A DNA stretch of 64,000 nt from contig JBLKRX010000006.1 of assembly GCA_047608075.1 (NCBI GenBank), positions 1-64,000 on the forward strand. Reading direction: 5' to 3'. Below are positions 25,588 to 34,196 of this stretch, in pieces; the stretch's first letter is position 1, and each line of letters opens with the position of its first letter. Source of the DNA: Ferdinandcohnia humi_A (GTDB taxonomy: Bacteria; Bacillota; Bacilli; Bacillales; Bacillaceae_L). Under the pieces are notes generated by a model. The model was not told the DNA's origin. It was given only the letters and a program-made list of their open reading frames with translations, and ran no database searches. A program made the position numbers and the translations under genes.

Positions 25588-28356
25588 ATGGATTACAAAG
25601 ATACGTTATTAATGCCAAAGACTGAATTTCCAATGCGTGGAAATCTTCCAAATCGCGAACCAGAGATTCAAGAACTCTGGGAGCAAATGAATATCTATCA
25701 AAAGGTACAAGAACGTACAAAGGGTAGACCATTGTTCGTACTACATGATGGTCCTCCATATGCTAATGGAGACATCCATATGGGGCATGCTCTTAATAAA
25801 ATCCTTAAGGATATGATTGTCCGTTTTAAATCTATGAATGGATATTGTGCACCGTATGTTCCAGGTTGGGATACTCACGGGCTTCCGATTGAGACAGCGC
25901 TAACGAAAAACAAAAAGGTTAATCGTAAAGAGCTGAGTGTAGCAGAATTCCGTAAGCTATGTGAGGAATATGCATACGAGCAGATTAATAATCAAAGAGA
26001 ACAGTTTAAACGTCTAGGTGTTCGTGGGGATTGGGAAAACCCGTACATTACGCTTAAACCAGAATATGAAGCGCAACAAATCCAGGTTTTCGGAGAAATG
26101 GCTAAAAAAGGGTATATCTATAAAGGACTTAAGCCAGTTTACTGGTCCCCTTCAAGTGAATCGGCTCTTGCAGAAGCAGAAATTGAATATCAAGATAAGC
26201 GTTCCGCTTCCATTTACGTTGCTTTTCCTGTTAGAGATGGAAAAGGCGTATTAGAAGGTGACGAAAGAATTGTAATCTGGACTACTACGCCATGGACTAT
26301 TCCTGCTAACCTTGGTATAAGCGTACACCCAGATCTTGAATATAGTGTTGTAATTGCTGATAACAATAAATTTATTGTAGCTTCTGCATTGGTTAAGTCT
26401 GTAACAAAAGAAATTGGCTGGGAGTCAGTATCGATTGTAAAAACGTTTAAGGGAAGCCAATTGGAAAATGTAATAGCTGTACATCCATTGTACGGACGTG
26501 ACTCTCTTGTTATGCTTGGCGAGCATGTTACGACGGATGCCGGAACTGGCTGTGTACATACAGCTCCAGGTCACGGGGAAGATGACTTCATTGTTGGTCA
26601 AAAATATGGAATTGGCGTTCTCTGTCCTGTTGATGAAAAAGGCTATATGACAAGTGAGGCAGAGGGTTTTGAAGGTCTGTTTTATGATGAGGCAAACAAA
26701 CCAATTACTGAAAAGCTATCAGAAGTTGGGGCGTTACTAAAGCTTTCATTCATTACTCACTCTTATCCTCATGATTGGAGAACAAAGAAGCCTACCATTT
26801 TTAGAGCCACTGCTCAATGGTTCGCATCAATAAAAGATTTTAGAAATGAATTAATGGAAGCAGTTAAGGAAACGAAGTGGGTTCCTGCATGGGGAGAAAC
26901 GCGTTTATTTAACATGGTGCGTGACCGTGGAGATTGGTGTATTTCACGTCAACGTGCTTGGGGTGTACCAATCCCAGTATTTTACGGCGAAAATGGTGAA
27001 CCAATCATCACGGATGAGACAATCAATCATGTGTCTAAGTTGTTTAGAGAGCATGGTTCAAATGTCTGGTTTGAACGTGAAGCAAAAGATTTATTGCCTG
27101 AAGACTTTACTCATGAATCAAGTCCAAATGGTGTTTTTACAAAAGAAACAGATATTATGGATGTATGGTTTGACTCTGGTTCTTCTCACCAAGCGGTTCT
27201 ACTTGAAAGAGATGACTTACAGAGACCTGCTGACCTTTATTTAGAAGGTTCTGACCAATATCGTGGTTGGTTTAATTCATCTTTATCAACAGCTGTTGCG
27301 GTGACAGGAAAAGCACCTTACAAGGGTGTATTAAGCCATGGATTTGCACTTGACGGTGAAGGGCGCAAAATGAGTAAATCCCTAGGAAATGTTGTTGTAC
27401 CAGCTAAGGTAATGAATCAGCTAGGTGCAGATATTTTACGACTATGGGTTGCCTCTGTTGACTATCAATCAGATGTTAGAGTTTCAGATAACATTTTGAA
27501 ACAAGTGGCTGAAGTGTATCGTAAAATTAGAAACACGTTCAGGTTCTTATTAGGAAATCTTTCTGATTTCAATCCTGAAACTGATTCAATACCAGTTGAT
27601 GAGTTGCGTGAAGTTGATCGCTACATCTTGGTTAAATTGAATAAATTAATTGATAAGGTAAAAACATCTTATGACAATTATGAGTTTGCAGCAGTTTATC
27701 ATTCTGTTCATAACTTCTGTACGATTGAATTAAGTTCTTTCTATCTTGATTTTGCAAAAGACATTTTGTATATTGAAGCACCAGATCATAAGGATCGACG
27801 TTCAATCCAAACTGTATTATTTGAAACATTACTTAGCTTAACGAAGCTTGTTACACCAATTCTTCCACATACGGCTGATGAAGTGTGGTCACATATTGAA
27901 TCCGTAACTGAAGAAAGTGTTCAATTAGTTGATATGCCTACTTCCGTTGCAATTCCAAATGCTGATCAGGTAGAAAAGAAATGGGATTCTTTCATGGAGC
28001 TTCGTGACGACGTATTAAAAGCACTAGAAACAGCTAGGAATGAAAAGGTAATTGGTAAATCATTAGCAGCAAGTATTACTCTTTATCCAAATGCTAAAAC
28101 ACAGGAGCTACTATCTTCTGTAGAAGAAAATATGCACCAATTATTCATTGTGTCTGGGTTTGAAATTGGTGGTTCTTACGATGATGCACCAGTTTCTGCA
28201 CAAAGCTTTGATAATGTGAAGATTGGTGTGAAGGTTGCAGAAGGTGAGACATGTGATCGTTGTTGGGTTGTTTCCACAACAATTGGTGAGGATTCTGATC
28301 ATCCAACGCTTTGCTTACGTTGTGCATCTGTTGTAAAAACTCACTATACAAAGTAA
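25588..28356 (+). CDS. ileS: Isoleucyl-tRNA synthetase
   Basis: This class I synthetase charges tRNA-Ile and edits misactivated valine. The 922-aa protein has the HMGH signature (residues 64-67, HIGH class), the CP1 editing domain with TTPWTIPANLG and DAGTGCVHTAPGHGEDD, the KMSKS loop (594-598), the anticodon-binding helical domain and a C-terminal zinc site (CDRCW and CLRC). ATG 28 nt into the frame at 25588 is preferred over TTG 25585 because AGGAGG lies 8 nt upstream and the family begins MDYKDTLLMPKTEFPMRGN. Confidence 0.98.
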   Translation: MDYKDTLLMPKTEFPMRGNLPNREPEIQELWEQMNIYQKVQERTKGRPLFVLHDGPPYANGDIHMGHALNKILKDMIVRFKSMNGYCAPYVPGWDTHGLPIETALTKNKKVNRKELSVAEFRKLCEEYAYEQINNQREQFKRLGVRGDWENPYITLKPEYEAQQIQVFGEMAKKGYIYKGLKPVYWSPSSESALAEAEIEYQDKRSASIYVAFPVRDGKGVLEGDERIVIWTTTPWTIPANLGISVHPDLEYSVVIADNNKFIVASALVKSVTKEIGWESVSIVKTFKGSQLENVIAVHPLYGRDSLVMLGEHVTTDAGTGCVHTAPGHGEDDFIVGQKYGIGVLCPVDEKGYMTSEAEGFEGLFYDEANKPITEKLSEVGALLKLSFITHSYPHDWRTKKPTIFRATAQWFASIKDFRNELMEAVKETKWVPAWGETRLFNMVRDRGDWCISRQRAWGVPIPVFYGENGEPIITDETINHVSKLFREHGSNVWFEREAKDLLPEDFTHESSPNGVFTKETDIMDVWFDSGSSHQAVLLERDDLQRPADLYLEGSDQYRGWFNSSLSTAVAVTGKAPYKGVLSHGFALDGEGRKMSKSLGNVVVPAKVMNQLGADILRLWVASVDYQSDVRVSDNILKQVAEVYRKIRNTFRFLLGNLSDFNPETDSIPVDELREVDRYILVKLNKLIDKVKTSYDNYEFAAVYHSVHNFCTIELSSFYLDFAKDILYIEAPDHKDRRSIQTVLFETLLSLTKLVTPILPHTADEVWSHIESVTEESVQLVDMPTSVAIPNADQVEKKWDSFMELRDDVLKALETARNEKVIGKSLAASITLYPNAKTQELLSSVEENMHQLFIVSGFEIGGSYDDAPVSAQSFDNVKIGVKVAEGETCDRCWVVSTTIGEDSDHPTLCLRCASVVKTHYTK

Positions 28357-28373
28357 AAAGATTAATTTTTTTG

Positions 28374-28404
28374 AAACCATGGGTCTCGAACTCATGGTTT
28401 TTTT
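28374..28404 (+). terminator. Terminator after ileS
   Basis: AAACCATGGGT pairs with ACTCATGGTTT around CTCGA, followed by a T-run. Confidence 0.9.
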
Positions 28405-28622
28405 AAGTATAAGAATCTATATAATTTTGAACATGGTTTTCCATGTATAGTTCCACGCCTAACCAGTTTTCACCTCGAATAAGCTCTGTGATTATCTTGT
28501 GCAAAAGCTCAGTTTAAGAAGCTCCAGGTCAAATAAACTGGTGCAAGAAAAGTTAGGGAACGTCTTTTTTTCACCAGAACATTTGATTGTCAGGGCTAAG
28601 CAAGGCGCTTGCGCTTTTCTAA
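28405..28622 (+). repeat. Dispersed repeat family A, copy A5
   Basis: It begins AAGTATAAGAAT and ATTTTGAACATGG, has the left module CCAGTTTTCACCTCGAAT through TTATCTTGTGCAAAAGCT, and a central stem in which CTGGTG pairs with CACCAG, unlike GGCA and TGCC of other copies. It ends GGCGCTTGCGCTTTTCT. The 81-aa open frame over it is repeat-derived. The following 250 bp up to ylyA show nothing further. Confidence 0.85.
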
Positions 28623-28877
28623 TTAGTAGAAGGGTGAAATTATCAAATGTGATATTAGTACTTATGTACCAGAGAGATTTACTGAATAAATATTATGCAT
28701 GTCTGCGGTCAAAAAAATATAGATATTCCGTATCATCTAAGTAGAATACAAAAACACATAGTGAAAAGGAAAAACTTGTTGGCTTTAATGAAAACTCGAT
28801 TAGGTAACACTATCTTTACTACCTTATAGAGAGGTTCTTCAAGCGTTTAATCAAAAGCATGACAAGGAGGCGTTCCG

Positions 28878-29249
28878 ATGAACGATCAATATGCAGAGAT
28901 TAAAGCGGAGTTAGAGTTAACGAAAAAAGAGCTATTATCTAGGTTGGCCGAGTCAACAATATATGAGGTTAGTCAAGAATTTTTATTCCAAGATGAAAAA
29001 ACTGAAAAAGAAAAAATAATTATTAATCATATAAAAGAAGATCTTCGTGATGTTGAACGAGCACTAAATAAAATGAAAGAAGGAACATATGGGATTTGCG
29101 AAGAAACTGGAGAAGTAATCCCGTATGAGAAGCTTCGAATCTTACCAACTGCACGTACCATTTTTGAATTTTCTTTCACAGATTTATATGACTATAAAGT
29201 CATACCTCTCCAACGTGAAAATCATCTATACCTTGTTGAACAGAAGTAG
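28878..29249 (+). CDS. ylyA: YlyA, DksA/TraR-type RNA polymerase-binding protein
   Basis: The 123-aa protein has a coiled-coil N-terminal half and a C-terminal DksA/TraR-like segment (MKEGTYGICEETGEVIPYEKLRILPTART). B. subtilis YlyA binds RNA polymerase and helps sigma-G transcribe germination genes in the forespore. Only one cysteine remains where DksA has a four-cysteine zinc finger, so zinc binding is unlikely. AAGGAGG lies 7 nt before the ATG. Confidence 0.92.
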   Translation: MNDQYAEIKAELELTKKELLSRLAESTIYEVSQEFLFQDEKTEKEKIIINHIKEDLRDVERALNKMKEGTYGICEETGEVIPYEKLRILPTARTIFEFSFTDLYDYKVIPLQRENHLYLVEQK

Positions 29250-29286
29250 TTAATTTGCTTCTGTTTTCTTCTTTTTCTAGTTTACA

Positions 29287-29316
29287 TTGTACAGTAAATC
29301 ATTCATATGCTAAAAT
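29287..29316 (+). promoter_or_regulatory. Possible sigma-A promoter of lspA
   Basis: TTGTAC (29287-29292), 18-nt spacer, TAAAAT (29311-29316) with a TG two bases upstream (extended -10). It lies 37 bp before the lspA start. Confidence 0.4.
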
Positions 29317-29352
29317 TCAAAAGGTAAAGAAAGTTGAGATGGGGGTGTTTTG

Positions 29353-29841
29353 GTGTATTATTATTTACTTGCATTATTTATTATCTTATTAGACCAAGCA
29401 ACAAAATGGATAATTGTATCGTATATGAATATTGGAGATCGAATTACAGTAATAGAGAATTTTTTATACATAACGTCTCATCGAAATCGAGGAGCAGCAT
29501 GGGGGATTCTTCAAGGACAAATGTGGTTTTTCTATATTGTGACGGTTATTGTAGTTGTTATGCTTGTCATATATATCCAACGCCTGCAAAGTAATCAGAG
29601 ATTATTCGGTTTAGCGCTCTCGCTAATGCTTGGAGGAGCAATTGGTAATTTTATAGACCGTATCTTTCGCAAGGAAGTTGTCGATTTTATAGATACATAC
29701 ATTTTTACATACGATTTTCCGATTTTTAATATAGCAGATTCTGCCCTAGTAGTTGGGGTTGGAATAATCCTAATATTAACCCTGTTTGAAGGGAAATTAG
29801 ATAAGGAGAAGAAAGATGAATCAATTCGAACTAACAATTGA
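29353..29841 (+). CDS. lspA: Lipoprotein signal peptidase (signal peptidase II)
   Basis: LspA removes signal peptides from diacylglyceryl-modified prolipoproteins. It is the target of globomycin. The 162-aa membrane protein has four membrane segments, the LDQATKW motif near the N terminus, ITSHRNRGAAWG, and both catalytic aspartate motifs, GGAIGNFIDR and FNIADSALVVG. GTG 29353 is chosen over TTG 29350 for spacing from GGGGGTG. It overlaps ylyB by 26 bp. Confidence 0.96.
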   Translation: MYYYLLALFIILLDQATKWIIVSYMNIGDRITVIENFLYITSHRNRGAAWGILQGQMWFFYIVTVIVVVMLVIYIQRLQSNQRLFGLALSLMLGGAIGNFIDRIFRKEVVDFIDTYIFTYDFPIFNIADSALVVGVGIILILTLFEGKLDKEKKDESIRTNN

Positions 29842-30724
29842 AGAGCATCAGAAAAATGACCGAATTGATAAAGTATTATCTTCGTTCAACCCAGAATGGT
29901 CAAGAACCCAGGTACAAGTATGGATAAAGGATGGAAATGTGACTGTTAATGGGAATCAGGTAAAATCAAATTATAAATGTTCGACTGGTGATGTAATTCA
30001 GGTTACAATTCCTGAACCAGAATTATTAGATGTTGTACCAGAAGAAATGAATTTGGATATATATTATGAAGATGCAGATGTACTTGTAGTGAATAAACCA
30101 AAAGGAATGGTTGTTCATCCAGCACCAGGGCATCTGAGTGGAACATTAGTTAATGGTTTAATGGCTCATTGTAAAGATTTGTCAGGAATCAATGGTGTTT
30201 TACGTCCTGGCATCGTTCATAGAATTGATAAAGATACGTCTGGATTATTAATGGTTGCTAAGAATGATTTTGCACATGAATCACTGGTAAACCAACTTGT
30301 TGCAAAAACAGTAACAAGGAAATATAAGGCAATTGTACATGGGGTAATTCCTCATGATCATGGAACGATAGATGCGCCAATTGGAAGAGATAAACGAGAT
30401 CGTCAAAGTATGGCAGTGACTGATGAGAATAGTAAAGAGGCAATTACACATTTTAATGTGCTTGAACGATTTAAAGATTATTCATTCATTGAGTGCCAGC
30501 TTGAAACTGGTAGAACACATCAAATTCGTGTTCATATGAAATATATAGGCTATCCGCTTGTTGGAGATCCCAAATATGGCCCAAAGAAGACGTTAGAGAT
30601 TGGCGGACAGGCTTTACATGCTGGTTTACTTGGATTTGTTCACCCTAGAACCTCTGAATACATTGAATTTGAAGCACCGCTACCAACGGATTTTGAGGAC
30701 TTACTGGATAAGCTAAAGCGTTAA
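29816..30724 (+). CDS. ylyB: Pseudouridine synthase, RluD family (YlyB)
   Basis: This 302-aa RNA pseudouridine synthase has an N-terminal S4 domain (RIDKVLSSFNPEWSRTQVQVWIKDGNVTVNG) and a catalytic domain with GIVHRIDKDTSGLLMVAKN, which carries the catalytic aspartate, and LETGRTHQIRVHMKYIGYPLVGDPKYG. By family it modifies 23S rRNA, but the exact sites are not proven for this group. GAAGGAGAAGA precedes the ATG inside lspA. Confidence 0.95.
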   Translation: MNQFELTIEEHQKNDRIDKVLSSFNPEWSRTQVQVWIKDGNVTVNGNQVKSNYKCSTGDVIQVTIPEPELLDVVPEEMNLDIYYEDADVLVVNKPKGMVVHPAPGHLSGTLVNGLMAHCKDLSGINGVLRPGIVHRIDKDTSGLLMVAKNDFAHESLVNQLVAKTVTRKYKAIVHGVIPHDHGTIDAPIGRDKRDRQSMAVTDENSKEAITHFNVLERFKDYSFIECQLETGRTHQIRVHMKYIGYPLVGDPKYGPKKTLEIGGQALHAGLLGFVHPRTSEYIEFEAPLPTDFEDLLDKLKR

Positions 30725-30773
30725 AAAGGATATGCACAATTATTTATGCTACGATATTATCCTAAAATAATCA

Positions 30774-30802
30774 TTGACAAAATTCGATAAGCGAAGTATG
30801 AT
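30774..30802 (+). promoter_or_regulatory. Sigma-A promoter of the pyr operon
   Basis: TTGACA (30774-30779), 17-nt spacer, TATGAT (30797-30802). The first PyrR attenuator begins right after it. Confidence 0.85.
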
Positions 30803-30814
30803 TAGAGTGATTAA

Positions 30815-30931
30815 ATGAGCCCTTTAAATCAGTCCCGTGAGGCTGAGAAGGAAACGGATGACAATGGGATAGTTATATCCTTTTGTGTAGTATGTCTAAG
30901 TCCTCTCACAAGCGGTGAGAGGACTTTTTTT
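30815..30931 (+). promoter_or_regulatory. PyrR attenuator 1 (pyrR leader)
   Basis: The PyrR binding loop AGTCCCGTGAGGCTGAGAAGG is at 30831-30851, inside an anti-antiterminator closed by CCTTT and AAGG. The terminator pairs AGTCCTCTCAC with GTGAGAGGACT (30899-30925) and ends in seven T. UMP-bound PyrR holds the loop and favours termination. Confidence 0.93.
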
Positions 30932-30974
30932 ATACATTCGTTACAAGGGAGATAAATCATAAGTGAGGTGAAAA

Positions 30975-31520
30975 ATGGTGACTGAGAAAGCGGTTGTTCT
31001 TGATGACCAAGCAATCCGAAGAGCTTTAACAAGAATTGCACATGAAATTATTGAAAAAAACAAAGGGGTAGAGGATTGTGTAATTGTTGGAATAAAGACA
31101 CGTGGTATTTATCTAGCCCAACGAATTGCTAATAGAATCGAGCAGATTGAAGGAAAGAAGATTGCTGTAGGAGAGTTAGATATTACCCTATACAGAGACG
31201 ATCTAACAACAAAAACGGCTGATCGTGAGCCGATTGTAAATGGCTCAGATATCCCAACTGATATCACTAATAAAAAAGTCATATTGGTAGATGATGTATT
31301 GTTTACCGGAAGAACAGTAAGAGCTGCACTAGATGCGCTAATCGATATTGGGCGTCCTGCTCATATTCAGCTTGCGGTATTGATTGATAGAGGTCATCGT
31401 GAATTTCCAATTCGAGCCGATTATGTAGGAAAAAACATTCCAACTGCAAGTTCAGAAAAGATTGTGGTTGAATTAGAAGATATTGATAAAAATGATCAAG
31501 TTACGATTCATAAAAATTAG
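30975..31520 (+). CDS. pyrR: PyrR, pyr mRNA-binding attenuator and uracil phosphoribosyltransferase
   Basis: PyrR binds the three pyr leader loops when UMP or UTP is high and causes early termination. It also has uracil phosphoribosyltransferase activity. The 181-aa type I PRTase fold has VIVGIKTRGIYLAQRIA, the PRPP motif VILVDDVLFTGRTVRAALDAL and LIDRGHREFPIRADYVGKN. The basic residues used for RNA binding in B. subtilis lie in conserved stretches. GTGAGGTG precedes ATG 30975. Confidence 0.98.
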   Translation: MVTEKAVVLDDQAIRRALTRIAHEIIEKNKGVEDCVIVGIKTRGIYLAQRIANRIEQIEGKKIAVGELDITLYRDDLTTKTADREPIVNGSDIPTDITNKKVILVDDVLFTGRTVRAALDALIDIGRPAHIQLAVLIDRGHREFPIRADYVGKNIPTASSEKIVVELEDIDKNDQVTIHKN

Positions 31521-31569
31521 TAAACAAAAATAGCTTTGATTTATTAGCTAAAATAACAAATAAATTAAA

Positions 31570-31673
31570 AACCCTTTAATTGTAGTCCAGAGAGGCTAGC
31601 AAAGGGGTAACATTCCTTCTCGAATTTGAAAGGATTCGTCTACCTCTTTGTGTAATAAGCACAAAGATTTTTT
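31570..31673 (+). promoter_or_regulatory. PyrR attenuator 2 (pyrR-pyrP)
   Basis: Binding loop AGTCCAGAGAGGCTAGCAAAGG at 31584-31605 is closed by ACCCTTT and AAAGGGGT. The antiterminator pairs AAAGGGGTA with TACCTCTTT. The terminator pairs TCTTTGTG with CACAAAGA (31645-31667) and ends in six T. Confidence 0.93.
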
Positions 31674-31708
31674 ATTTTAGGGCATTTTAGTAATGAGGAG
31701 GAATTATC

Positions 31709-33028
31709 GTGAGTAAGGATAATCAAAAGGTTGTATTAGATATACATGAAAAACCGTCAATTGGAATGTTCGGAGTATTAAGCATACAGCATTTATTTGC
31801 AATGTTTGGTGCGACAATCCTTGTACCGATCCTAGTGGGAATTAGTCCAGCGGTAGCCCTTATTTCAAGTGGATTTGGTACTCTTGCATTTCTATTAATA
31901 ACAAAGGGGCAGGTACCAGCATATTTAGGATCATCCTTTGCATTTATTATTCCTTTACAAACAGCAATCGCTTCAGATGGACCAGGCGCAGCAATGGTGG
32001 GCGCTTTCTTATCCGGTTTAGTGTATGGAATTGTGGCATTGCTTATTAAAGCAACTGGTCACAAATGGTTAGTAAGAGTCTTACCGCCAGTAGTTGTTGG
32101 ACCAGTAATCATTGTTATTGGATTAAGCCTAGCAGGAACAGCAGTCGGAATGGCAATGAATGATGCAAGCGGGAACTATAGCTTATTACACTTCTCAGTG
32201 GCATTGGTTACCTTAGCAATTGTAATTATTGCTACAATCTTCTTTAAAGGTTTCTTCAATCTTATCCCAGTGCTAATTGGTATAATTGGCGGGTATTTAT
32301 ATGCACTAGCAGTAGGATTGGTTGATCTTACAGGTGTTAAAGAAGCAGATTTAATCGAAATGCCTGACTTTATTATCCCATTTGTTTCTTATACACCTAG
32401 CTTTTCATGGGATATTGTGTTATTAATGGTGCCAGTTGCGGTTGTAACATTATCAGAACATATTGGTCATCAAATGGTATTAAGTAAAGTAGTTCATAAA
32501 GATTTAATTAAGAAACCAGGTTTACACCGTTCAATCATGGGTGATGGCGTTGCAACGATGATCGCAGCATTATTAGGTGGACCACCAAATACAACGTATG
32601 GTGAAAATATTGGTGTATTAGCAATCACTCGTGTATTTAGCGTATTTGTAATCGGTGGTGCTGCAGTAGTTGCAATTCTGTTCGGTTTTATAGGTAAAAT
32701 TAATGCATTAATCAGTTCAATTCCAACACCAGTAATGGGTGGCGTATCAATTTTACTATTTGGTATTATTGCTTCATCCGGTTTACGTATGTTGGTTGAT
32801 AGTAAGGTTAATCTTGGTATAAACAGAAACTTAATTATATCATCAGTTATCCTTGTAATTGGAATTGGTGGAGCTATAGTCAGATTTACTGAAAACTTTG
32901 AAATACATGGAATGGCGCTTGCTGCTATCGTTGGTGTTTTGTTAAATTTAATTCTTCCTGGTGGAGAAGTTCCAGAAAACGTAGATATATATGAAGCTAA
33001 TCTAGAGGATGATAACTCTGTTGCATAA
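31709..33028 (+). CDS. pyrP: Uracil permease
   Basis: PyrP is the uracil:proton symporter of the NCS2 family. The 439-aa protein has about 14 membrane segments, FGATILVPILVGISPAVALISSG near the N terminus, GLSLAGTAVGMAMN, the substrate-site glutamate region VVTLSEHIGHQMVLSK and GPPNTTYGENIGVLAITRV. Start GTG 31709 has GAGGAGG upstream. Placement between attenuators 2 and 3 is typical of Bacilli. Confidence 0.97.
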   Translation: MSKDNQKVVLDIHEKPSIGMFGVLSIQHLFAMFGATILVPILVGISPAVALISSGFGTLAFLLITKGQVPAYLGSSFAFIIPLQTAIASDGPGAAMVGAFLSGLVYGIVALLIKATGHKWLVRVLPPVVVGPVIIVIGLSLAGTAVGMAMNDASGNYSLLHFSVALVTLAIVIIATIFFKGFFNLIPVLIGIIGGYLYALAVGLVDLTGVKEADLIEMPDFIIPFVSYTPSFSWDIVLLMVPVAVVTLSEHIGHQMVLSKVVHKDLIKKPGLHRSIMGDGVATMIAALLGGPPNTTYGENIGVLAITRVFSVFVIGGAAVVAILFGFIGKINALISSIPTPVMGGVSILLFGIIASSGLRMLVDSKVNLGINRNLIISSVILVIGIGGAIVRFTENFEIHGMALAAIVGVLLNLILPGGEVPENVDIYEANLEDDNSVA

Positions 33029-33031
33029 GCA

Positions 33032-33169
33032 TCACCTTTTAAGGTAGTCCAGAGAGGCTAATAAGGGTGTGAGCGTTATTGGCAATCAAGAGGTGTGTTC
33101 TTTCATACACCCTTTTATTCTAATAACTCTTTAAGCACCCTTGCCAAATAGGCAAAGGGTGCTTTTTTT
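33032..33169 (+). promoter_or_regulatory. PyrR attenuator 3 (pyrP-pyrB) with two hairpins
   Basis: Binding loop AGTCCAGAGAGGCTAATAAGG is at 33046-33066. AAGGGTGTGAGCG after it can pair either with CATACACCCTT (33101-33111) or with CACCCTT of the strong terminator. That terminator pairs AAGCACCCTTGCC (33133-33145) with GGCAAAGGGTGCTT (33151-33164) and ends in seven T. A second smaller hairpin (GGTGTG and CACC near 33090-33108) lies before it. Confidence 0.9.
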
Positions 33170-33187
33170 AGGACCATAAGTACCACT

Positions 33188-33252
33188 GGTAAGTACCACA
33201 GGGACGGTTCTTTTGGATTTAAATGAACCAGAAGAACCGTCCCCCTGGTTAC
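33188..33252. repeat. Palindromic repeat inserted ahead of pyrB
   Basis: GGTAA, CCA and GGGACGGTTCTT pair with AAGAACCGTCCC, TGG and TTACC around a short TGGATTTAAATGAACCA centre. The sequence resembles a palindrome I have seen scattered in Bacillus intergenic regions, from memory only. It lies downstream of the attenuator terminator and 41 bp before pyrB, so it will be part of the pyrB leader and was open in frame with pyrB. Confidence 0.85.
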
Positions 33253-33293
33253 CGATTTTGTCTTTAGAAAACATGTCTATTGGAGGAGAAGAG

Positions 33294-34196
33294 ATGAACC
33301 ATTTACTAACAATGACAGAGTTAACGATTGAGGATATTGAGGGAATTCTTTACGATGCTAGACAATTTGCTGATGGCAAAGCATGGAGATTAGGGAAGCA
33401 GGTATTTGTAGCAAACTTGTTCTTTGAACCAAGTACACGTACAAGGTTTAGCTTTGAAGTTGCTGAGCGTAAATTAGGGATAGATGTTCTTCATTTGGAA
33501 GAAACCAATTCAAGTGTGCAAAAGGGCGAAAGTCTTTATGACACAGTAAGAACGCTACAAGCTATAGGCGCTAATGCAGTTGTCATACGTCATCCAAGAG
33601 ATGAGTATTTTAATGAACTGAAAAATGGAATTTCGATACCAATCATAAATGCTGGAGATGGTTGTGGCAATCATCCAACACAATCTTTATTAGATCTATT
33701 AACAATAAAACAAGAGTTTGGTAGTTTCAAAGGATTGAGGGTATTGATTGTAGGAGATATCCGTCACAGTAGGGTAGCTCGTTCGAATGCTGAGGTTTTA
33801 ACAAGACTTGGAGCAATTGTAAGTTTTTCAGCTCCTTCGGAATGGCAGGATGAAACGAACCCTTATGGTACATATATAGACCTTGATGTTGGATTGAAAG
33901 AAGCTGATGTTGTTATGCTACTTCGGATTCAGCATGAAAGACATGACTCTTCAATGACATTATCTAAAGAAGAGTATCATCACAAATATGGACTTACTAT
34001 TCAACGAGGAAACAACATGAAAACTGGAAGCATCATCATGCATCCAGCTCCTATCAATCGTGATGTTGAAATTGCAGGTGAGCTAGTTGAGGCAAAGAAT
34101 TCTAGAATATTTAAGCAGATGGAAAATGGAGTATACATTCGTATGGCAGTTCTTAAAAGAGTCTTACAGTATGCAGAAGGAGGAGTATTGGTATGA
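33294..34196 (+). CDS. pyrB: Aspartate carbamoyltransferase
   Basis: PyrB joins carbamoyl phosphate and aspartate, the committed step of UMP synthesis. The 300-aa protein has the carbamoyl-phosphate site FFEPSTRTRFSFE (STRTR at 47-51), QKGESLYDTVRTL, GDGCGNHPTQSLLDLLTI, the aspartate-side loop and MHPAPINRDVEI. ATG 33294 has GGAGGAG 7 nt upstream. The frame continues upstream through the palindromic repeat, so a longer call would give a false N terminus. It overlaps pyrC by 4 bp. Confidence 0.97.
   Translation: MNHLLTMTELTIEDIEGILYDARQFADGKAWRLGKQVFVANLFFEPSTRTRFSFEVAERKLGIDVLHLEETNSSVQKGESLYDTVRTLQAIGANAVVIRHPRDEYFNELKNGISIPIINAGDGCGNHPTQSLLDLLTIKQEFGSFKGLRVLIVGDIRHSRVARSNAEVLTRLGAIVSFSAPSEWQDETNPYGTYIDLDVGLKEADVVMLLRIQHERHDSSMTLSKEEYHHKYGLTIQRGNNMKTGSIIMHPAPINRDVEIAGELVEAKNSRIFKQMENGVYIRMAVLKRVLQYAEGGVLV

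Noticed and set aside
28499..28744. 81-aa open frame before ylyA
   Set aside because: It is mostly repeat copy A5 read as protein.
31645..31673. Simple intrinsic terminator ending pyrR transcription
   Set aside because: The PyrR loop and antiterminator pairing upstream make it part of an attenuator.
33213..33293. N-terminal extension of PyrB
   Set aside because: The extra codons are the palindromic repeat. A good ribosome site and the family start are at 33294.
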